From assembly GCA_934675795.1 (NCBI GenBank), contig CAKURW010000035.1, positions 1-19,044 on the forward strand: 19,044 bases of DNA. The letters run 5' to 3'. This document shows, in pieces, positions 14,816 through 19,044 of the stretch. Under the pieces are notes generated by a model. That model searched no databases. It saw nothing but the letters and a program-made list of their open reading frames with translations, and was not told the origin of the DNA. Every line of letters begins with the position of its first letter. The first letter of the stretch is position 1. Position numbers and translations under genes: made by a program. The stretch is from an uncultured Collinsella sp. GTDB taxonomy: Bacteria; Actinomycetota; Coriobacteriia; Coriobacteriales; Coriobacteriaceae.

Positions 14816-14899
14816 TATAATGGCGGCAACGCGACACATATATAAGTAAGGAGATCGCGTATGAACGGTTATTCGTTTTTCGCGCCGACCATGACTTAA
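14816..14899 (+). pseudogene. 12-codon ORF with promoter-like and strong ribosome site, likely 5' stub of an iron-containing alcohol dehydrogenase
   Basis: TATAAT lies at 14816-14821, and AAGGAG (about 14848-14853) precedes ATG 14861 at good spacing. The ORF reads MNGYSFFAPTMT and stops at TAA 14897-14899. MNGYSFFAPT resembles the N-terminus of iron-containing alcohol dehydrogenases, which often begin with an aromatic-rich stretch followed by APTK(V/I). The sequence changes after APT, right where a hairpin element begins, so I read this as the surviving start of a disrupted gene. A genuine short peptide is the alternative. There is no downstream plus-strand gene for it to control within 2 kb. 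A matching -35 box is not evident. Confidence 0.45.
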
Positions 14900-14936
14900 A
14901 ACCACCACAAAGGGGACGGGCGCCTTTGTGGTGGTT
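14900..14936. repeat. Class A-like hairpin with GGACGGG loop
   Basis: A perfect 14-bp stem (14900-14913 with 14923-14936) and a 9-nt loop GGACGGGCG; TTCTT follows on the plus strand. The core AAAGGGGACGGG resembles the AAAAGGGACAGG core of the two class A repeats, and the arms AACCACC/GGTGGTT recur at 48-70. It begins right after the stop codon of the 12-codon ORF and could act as its terminator. Confidence 0.7.
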
Positions 14937-14969
14937 CTTGCAGATGCGGTGGCCTGTCTCGCTGCTTTG

Positions 14970-15024
14970 TCTCAATCTGTAACAGTTAGACGAGGAAATG
15001 GGTTCTACCTGTTACAGATCGAGA
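14970..15024. repeat. Class B palindrome, copy 3 (first of a triplet)
   Basis: 16-bp arms at 14970-14985 and 15009-15024 with one mismatch; 23-nt loop. The arm sequence TCTCAATCTGTAACA is shared with the next two palindromes. Confidence 0.85.
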
Positions 15025-15047
15025 TTTTCTCTTCAGGGGAATTCGAA

Positions 15048-15106
15048 TGTCTCAATCTGTAACATCTGGACGGCCAAAAGGTCCCTATCTGTTACAGATT
15101 GAGACA
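15048..15106. repeat. Class B palindrome, copy 4 (second of a triplet)
   Basis: Perfect 17-bp arms at 15048-15064 and 15090-15106; 25-nt loop with an inner pairing GGAC/GTCC. The core arm is the same as in the first copy, while the loop differs. Confidence 0.87.
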
Positions 15107-15127
15107 AAGGTCTGGGACTAAGATGTC

Positions 15128-15188
15128 TTATCTCGATCTGTAACAGTTAGACGGAAAATCGGACCCTAGATGTTACAGATCGAGATAA
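15128..15188. repeat. Class B palindrome, copy 5 (third of a triplet)
   Basis: Perfect 18-bp arms at 15128-15145 and 15171-15188; 25-nt loop beginning GTTAGACG, as in the first copy. The stem reads TCTCGATCTGTAACA: the A-to-G change relative to the second copy is matched by T-to-C on the other arm, so pairing is kept. Confidence 0.87.
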
Positions 15189-15203
15189 TCGCGTCGCGAA
15201 AAT

Positions 15204-15240
15204 AAAAACCTCCGCAGGGGTGCTTCCCTTGCGGAGGTTT
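15204..15240 (-). terminator. Rho-independent terminator of dxs
   Basis: A 16-position stem (AAAACCTCCGCA... against ...TGCGGAGGTTTT) with one mismatch. On the minus strand it begins right after the dxs stop and is followed by TTTTTATTTT. The A-rich side makes it work in both directions. Confidence 0.88.
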
Positions 15241-15242
15241 TC

Positions 15243-17024
15243 TTACTCGTTGAGTAGTCTCACGGCTTCGGCGGCCATATTCTCGACCGTCATGCCGTTC
15301 TGCGCGAGCAGTTCGTTGGGGTCGTAGCGGTCGGGAAAGCCCTTGGCGATGCCAAAGGTGCGCGTGCGCACTGGCGTACAGGCCAAGTAGCACGCGACGC
15401 GCTCGCCCCAGCCGCCGTCCAAGATGCCGTCCTCGAGGGTGACGACAACGCGATGCTCGGCGGCAAGGCTGTCGAGGAACTCGCGGTCGAGCTCGGTTGT
15501 AAAGCGCGGGTTGACGAGCGTGGCCTCGATGCCGTACTCGGCAGTCAGACGGTTTGCCACGCGCTCGCCCAGCTCAAAGAAATCGCCGAGCGCGAGTAAG
15601 GCTACGTCGCGACCCTGGCGCACCACGTTGTAGCGAACGGCGCTGTAGTCGGTGTCTTCGGCAGGCGCAAGGTCGGGACGGCTCACCAGGCCAATGCCCG
15701 GTACACGAATCGCCACGGGATGCTCGCGGTGGTCGAGCGACCAGCTCAGCATGGACAGATATTCCTCCATGCAGGCAGGTGCAAGGTAGCGCATGTTGGG
15801 AAGTCCGCCCAGCATGGAAATATCAAAGAACGAAAGGTGCGTCTCGGACGTGGTGCCAAAGATTGACGCACCAAACACCAAAATGGTTGCGGGGGCGTCG
15901 TTGAGGCACAGGTCATGCCACAGCTCGTCGTAGGCGCGCTGCAAAAACGTGCCGTACACACCAAAGACTGGCTTGGCGCCCGAGCGCGCAAGCGCGGTGG
16001 CAAAGGTCACGGCGTGTTCCTCGGCAATGCCCACATCGACGAACTGTTTGCCGGCGGCAGCGCGAAGCTCGGGTGTAAAGCCCATGATGTAGGGCGTGGC
16101 GGCCGTGATGCCCACGACCTGCGAATCGCGCTCGATGGCGGTGCTGAGCGCCTCGCCCGTAATATCGGCATAGGTGCGCGGTGCGGGCTCGCTCGGATGG
16201 CCCGGGCAGAGCTTGCGCCCAGTCGCCATGTCAAACGGACCCACGTGGTGCCAGCGTTCCGGGTCGTTCTGGGCTGGCTCAAAGCCCTTGCCCTTGGCGG
16301 TGGAGACGTGCAGCACGATGGGGTGATCGATATTGCGCAGTTCCTGCAACGCGTCGACGAGGGCCAACACATCGTTACCGGCGTCCAGATAGCGGTAGTC
16401 GAGCCCCATCGCGCGGAAGACGTTGCGCTCACAGGCACCGTTGCTGGCGCGCAGCTCGGCCAGATTGCGATACAGGCCGCCATGGTTCTCGGCAATGGAC
16501 TGGTCGTTATCGTTGACGATGATGATCAGGTTGCTATCGAGTTCGGCGGCATTGTTAAAGCCCTCAAACGCCAAGCCGCCCGAAAGCGATCCGTCGCCAA
16601 TGATGGTGATGACGTTGTACGTATCGCCCGCCAGGTCACGAGCGTGCGCCAGGCCGCAGCCCAGGCTCACCGACGTGGAGGTGTGACCCATGGCGAACAG
16701 GTCGTGCTCGGACTCGTCGGGATTGGCAAAGCCAGAAGCCTCACCATAACGCTCCGGATCGATATAAGTGTACGCGCGCCCAGTCAGCGCCTTATGGGCG
16801 TAGGTCTGGTGCGAAACGTCAAAGACAATCTTGTCGATGGGGGAGTTGAACACGCGATGAAGCGCAACCGTAAGCTCAACGACGCCCAAGTTGGGGGCAA
16901 CGTGCCCGCCGACGGCGGCGGAGCTTTCGAGGATGGCGTGGCGAATCTCGCCGCAGAGCAGCGGAAGCTCGGCGCGGTCGAGAGCCTTGACGTCCTCGGG
17001 CGTTGTCGTTTGCGTAAGCAGCAT
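15243..17024 (-). CDS. dxs: 1-deoxy-D-xylulose-5-phosphate synthase, divergent type
   Basis: A thiamine diphosphate enzyme of 593 residues that would condense pyruvate and glyceraldehyde 3-phosphate, the first step of the MEP isoprenoid pathway. Seen: GGHVAPNLG with His41, MGHTSTS (112-118), the ThDP motif GDGSLSGG (143-150) with NDN at 171-173, the catalytic Glu in GIAEEHAVTFA (335), and FGVYGTFLQRAYDEL. Several positions differ from textbook Dxs: SNLG is PNLG, GHSSTS is GHTSTS, AEQHA is AEEHA, VYSTFLQR is VYGTFLQR, and the usual DRAG(L/I)VG segment reads FGASIFG. This pattern belongs to a Dxs-like subgroup common in gut Firmicutes and may not have the standard reaction. The ATG at 17024 has GGAG about 12 bases upstream. 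The gene stands alone. Confidence 0.85.
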   Translation of the reverse strand: MLLTQTTTPEDVKALDRAELPLLCGEIRHAILESSAAVGGHVAPNLGVVELTVALHRVFNSPIDKIVFDVSHQTYAHKALTGRAYTYIDPERYGEASGFANPDESEHDLFAMGHTSTSVSLGCGLAHARDLAGDTYNVITIIGDGSLSGGLAFEGFNNAAELDSNLIIIVNDNDQSIAENHGGLYRNLAELRASNGACERNVFRAMGLDYRYLDAGNDVLALVDALQELRNIDHPIVLHVSTAKGKGFEPAQNDPERWHHVGPFDMATGRKLCPGHPSEPAPRTYADITGEALSTAIERDSQVVGITAATPYIMGFTPELRAAAGKQFVDVGIAEEHAVTFATALARSGAKPVFGVYGTFLQRAYDELWHDLCLNDAPATILVFGASIFGTTSETHLSFFDISMLGGLPNMRYLAPACMEEYLSMLSWSLDHREHPVAIRVPGIGLVSRPDLAPAEDTDYSAVRYNVVRQGRDVALLALGDFFELGERVANRLTAEYGIEATLVNPRFTTELDREFLDSLAAEHRVVVTLEDGILDGGWGERVACYLACTPVRTRTFGIAKGFPDRYDPNELLAQNGMTVENMAAEAVRLLNE

Positions 17025-17049
17025 CGTTGTGGGTTACTCCATGCGAATC

Positions 17050-17077
17050 GTGCGCCGGCACTCCCTCGGCCGGCACA
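17050..17077 (-). promoter_or_regulatory. GC-rich hairpin in the dxs leader
   Basis: GTGC-GCCGGC and GCCGGC-AC form a stem of about 8 bp with a bulge and a 9-nt loop, about 26 bases before the dxs ATG. It could affect dxs translation. Further upstream, at 17152-17163, is a perfect 12-bp palindrome CAAAACGTTTTG, a possible operator in the 228-base divergent gap. No promoter hexamers could be placed with confidence in this gap. Confidence 0.3.
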
Positions 17078-17252
17078 ATTGCACAAGACAGTCTCGCACA
17101 TTTTGGCGTTTGATATGTGACGGCGGCGCGGTAATTCGCCAACTGGTGGGGCAAAACGTTTTGTCCGATGCCATACTGATAAGTTCCATGATGATTTTAT
17201 TCATTGCGTGCAGGCTGTGGCTTGCCGCCGAGCGCCGCCGGAAGGAGGCCGC

Positions 17253-17789
17253 ATGTCCGATACCGTTCGTGCCGAGAAAATCGCGTGCGAAGTAGACCAT
17301 GCTGCCCGTCAACTGGCACAGGCGGGCCGTCTGGACCTGACGCGCGAGTTTATCCAGCATGGCGATGTGACGGTGTATACGCATGTGACCTCGGTGGCGC
17401 GGGCAAGTCTGTCCTTTGCCGAGCGCCTGGGCCGCGTCGGTATCTCCGTCGACCGCTTGTCGCTGCTGCGCGGGGCCCTGCTGCACGATTACTTTCTCTA
17501 TGACTGGCACGATCCCGACCCAAGCCATCGACTGCATGGCTTTCGGCATCCGTTTTTTGCCCTGGCGCGTGCCGAAGAGGATTTTGAGCTGACGTCGCGC
17601 GAGCGGAATATCATCGCGCGCCATATGTTTCCGCTGGTACCGGTGCCGCCGACGTGTCGCGAGGCATGGATTGTGTGCCTGGCAGATAAATGGTGCGCGC
17701 TGCGCGAGACGATTGCCGGCCGTCTGCCGCGCAAAGACAGGGCGGACGATGACGTGAGCAGCGAATCGAACGAAAAGAGGAGTGGGTAG
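17253..17789 (+). CDS. HD-domain hydrolase
   Basis: A cytosolic HD-superfamily metal-dependent phosphohydrolase of 178 residues. Putative metal ligands are His44 (YTHVTSVA), His78-Asp79 in RGALLHDYFLYDW, His124 in IARHMFP and Asp145 in CLADKWCA. HGFRHPFFAL (95-104) and the (S/T)xRERNIIARHM segment are shared with a family of small HD proteins found in many anaerobes. The substrate is unknown. ATG 17253 has AAGGAGG about 5 bases upstream; an earlier ATG at 17208 would add residues without domain character. The next gene begins 3 bases after the stop, so the pair forms an operon. Confidence 0.85.
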   Translation: MSDTVRAEKIACEVDHAARQLAQAGRLDLTREFIQHGDVTVYTHVTSVARASLSFAERLGRVGISVDRLSLLRGALLHDYFLYDWHDPDPSHRLHGFRHPFFALARAEEDFELTSRERNIIARHMFPLVPVPPTCREAWIVCLADKWCALRETIAGRLPRKDRADDDVSSESNEKRSG

Positions 17790-17792
17790 ACG

Positions 17793-18812
17793 GTGGGAAC
17801 CGCGATCGGCATGGCATTTGACGGCGCGACGCTTGCCGCCTGTCCGCTCTCGGCGCTGGTACTCTCGTTTGCCTTCTACGGTTTTTGCGGCTGGGTATGG
17901 GAGTCGACAGTCTGCGCCATGCTCAACCACGGACGCTTTGCCAACAGCGGCTTTTTGCTAGGGCCGTGTTGTCCCATCTACGGTGCGGGCGGCATTGCGT
18001 GCTGGTTGCTGCTGCGTGGAATCCCAGACGCCTCGAGCCAGTTTGTCGCTGCCGCGCTCGTATGCAGCGTGATCGAATATAGCGTGGGCGTGCTGTTGGA
18101 AAAAACGACGGGTGCCCGGTTTTGGGATTACTCGCATCTGCCGTTTAACCTGCACGGACGCATCTGCCTGTACTGGGCCTGCGCGTTTGGCCTGGGTGCA
18201 CTGTGCATTTGCCGTTTAGTGGAGCCGGCATTGCTGGGGCTGCTTGGCCATCTGCCGGTGCTGATTGTGCGACTGTCCGCCTTTATCGTCGCGGTCGCGA
18301 TGATGGTCGACGCGGTGTGCTCGTTGGCGAGCTGGCGGCGTCTGTCTGATCAGCTGGAGCGCGTCCGGGCCGACCTTGCCGACCGCATCAACGAGTCGCT
18401 TGCCGACGCGTCCGACTCAATGCTCGAGCGCATTCCCGATTCTACGATTGACTCGGTGGCACAGACGCACATCCGTAGCCGTGCCGTTAACGCGTGGCTG
18501 GCCGAGCTGGGCGACGCCGCGCTCGATGCCCTGCGCGAGAAGGCTTCGATGCCGACGTTTATCGCGGATGGTGCTCGCGGCCTGGCGCTTGCCGCCCGCC
18601 GCGTGGCCGATGCCGCGCCGAACATGCCGCGTCCGTCGCTCAGTCGTCGCCTTGCCGGCAAGCGCATGAGCCGTCCGGTGCCAAGCGTGTCGCTCAGCCG
18701 ACGCGACCTGCGCTTCTTCAATGCCTTCCCGCGCTTGCGCATCAACCGCTACGAGGGCGTCATCCGAGCTACCGACCTCCGCGACCGAGCCCGCGAGCTG
18801 TTCCGCCGCTAG
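17793..18812 (+). CDS. Putative ABC transporter permease, CmpB family (PF06541)
   Basis: A membrane protein of 339 residues. The N-terminal 180 residues hold the family motifs: FCGWVWES (31-38), NSGFLLGPCCPIYGAGG (51-67), EYSVG..LE (95-103), RFWDYS..PFNLHGRICL (109-126), with about five helices. The family is labelled ABC permease in databases, but no ATPase is nearby and the transport role is unproven. Residues about 182-339 are a long hydrophilic, Arg- and Ala-rich helical tail, probably cytosolic and longer than in the minimal family. The GTG start at 17793 has GAGGAG about 10 bases upstream; ATG 17811 is an alternative. It is coupled to the HD hydrolase gene. Confidence 0.82.
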   Translation: MGTAIGMAFDGATLAACPLSALVLSFAFYGFCGWVWESTVCAMLNHGRFANSGFLLGPCCPIYGAGGIACWLLLRGIPDASSQFVAAALVCSVIEYSVGVLLEKTTGARFWDYSHLPFNLHGRICLYWACAFGLGALCICRLVEPALLGLLGHLPVLIVRLSAFIVAVAMMVDAVCSLASWRRLSDQLERVRADLADRINESLADASDSMLERIPDSTIDSVAQTHIRSRAVNAWLAELGDAALDALREKASMPTFIADGARGLALAARRVADAAPNMPRPSLSRRLAGKRMSRPVPSVSLSRRDLRFFNAFPRLRINRYEGVIRATDLRDRARELFRR

Positions 18813-18823
18813 CCGGGACGGGC

Positions 18824-18985
18824 GTGTTTGCGGCTTCCTTGCTCGCGTATTTCCCGTTCGTTTCGCGTCCGTTGCCGCGCCGTTTCCAAGATTGCGGTGC
18901 CGTTGGAGGCGGCAAGATTTGGGTCGAGCCGGCCGAGGAGGTTATCCGCATCCGCACCGGCGAACATGGCCCCGCCGCGGTGTAG
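18824..18985 (+). pseudogene. Possible coding remnant after the CmpB-family gene
   Basis: An open frame with no good start (only GTG at 18824, no ribosome site) ends at TAG 18983-18985, 16 bases before a terminator. Its last 25 codons (from about GGGKIWVEP to TGEHGPAAV) strongly favour G or C at the third position, as real genes here do. The frame differs from that of the CmpB-family gene. It may be the end of a decayed gene or a frameshifted extension. I do not recognise the protein. Confidence 0.28.
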
Positions 18986-19001
18986 GACAATCTTTCGCCT
19001 G

Positions 19002-19031
19002 ACGGGCGTGCCTCTCTTGGGGCGCGCCCGT
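19002..19031 (+). terminator. Terminator hairpin at the window end
   Basis: An 11-bp stem with one G-T pair (19002-19012 with 19021-19031) and an 8-nt loop, followed by TCTCGTCT. It lies downstream of the HD/CmpB-family operon and the possible remnant. Confidence 0.6.
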
Positions 19032-19044
19032 TCTCGTCTACAAT

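Noticed and set aside
14861..14899. Attenuator leader peptide
   Set aside because: The next plus-strand gene is more than 2 kb away and dxs is on the other strand, so there is nothing to attenuate.
14970..15188. CRISPR array
   Set aside because: The repeated unit is a self-complementary arm present twice per palindrome in opposite orientation, with unequal spacing and no cas gene.
15915..17120. Long plus-strand open frame opposite dxs
   Set aside because: It is antisense to dxs throughout and has no recognisable domain; it is a composition artefact.
17151..17163. Third copy of the class A repeat tail (GGCAAAACGTT shared with 1069-1079)
   Set aside because: Only about 11 bases match and there is no stem or GGGACAGG loop; a chance match around the CAAAACGTTTTG palindrome is more likely.
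17034..17930. Minus-strand open frame opposite the HD hydrolase
   Set aside because: It covers the HD gene and part of the membrane gene, both with good motifs and ribosome sites; its own translation has no domain character.

Overview
The window is high-GC bacterial DNA with dense genes on both strands. Gene content and codon bias fit a gut Coriobacteriia actinobacterium, most likely Collinsella. That assignment is an inference: no rRNA or other phylogenetic marker is present, and no tRNA gene was seen.

Layout. (1) 39-2962 is mostly on the minus strand: a D-2-hydroxyacid dehydrogenase, a type I methionine aminopeptidase with an N-terminal SEC-C zinc motif, and a COG0731-like radical SAM protein. 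(2) 3188-6456 is on the plus strand: an alpha/beta hydrolase, a large signalling protein (Cys-rich sensor-like N-terminus, degenerate GGDEF, receiver, HD-GYP), and a small Hpt phosphotransfer gene interrupted by an in-frame amber stop. (3) 6731-10158, plus strand, looks less G+C-rich and like an accessory module: a DUF2975 membrane protein with a YozG-type HTH regulator, then an ABC exporter with one ATPase and two ABC-2-like permeases. Both promoter regions carry the same TTATCG/CGATAA-type motif, so the HTH protein may control both. (4) 10270-14591, minus strand, is a glutamate/glutamine-type ABC importer operon (binding lipoprotein, two permeases, ATPase) ending in a class I glutamine amidotransferase-like gamma-glutamyl hydrolase. 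Import and cleavage of gamma-glutamyl compounds could be coupled. (5) 14592-15242 is 650 bases without a normal gene, packed with hairpins: the importer promoter, a mobile-looking hairpin repeat, a 12-codon ORF that looks like the severed start of an iron alcohol dehydrogenase, another hairpin, three related long palindromes and the dxs terminator. (6) 15243-17024, minus strand, is a divergent Dxs. (7) 17253-18812, plus strand, is an HD-domain hydrolase plus a CmpB-type (PF06541) membrane protein, followed by a possible coding remnant and a terminator.

The most unusual content is the intergenic palindromes. Class A elements have a GGGACRGG loop; two copies about 13.7 kb apart share about 52 bases and show compensatory stem changes. 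Class B elements have 15-20 bp stems and 23-28 nt loops; five copies occur here, three in a row sharing one stem sequence and two with unrelated stems. They resemble non-autonomous REP/MITE-type or structured-RNA elements and may be undescribed in this lineage. Functional calls rest on motifs read by eye; no database search was run.
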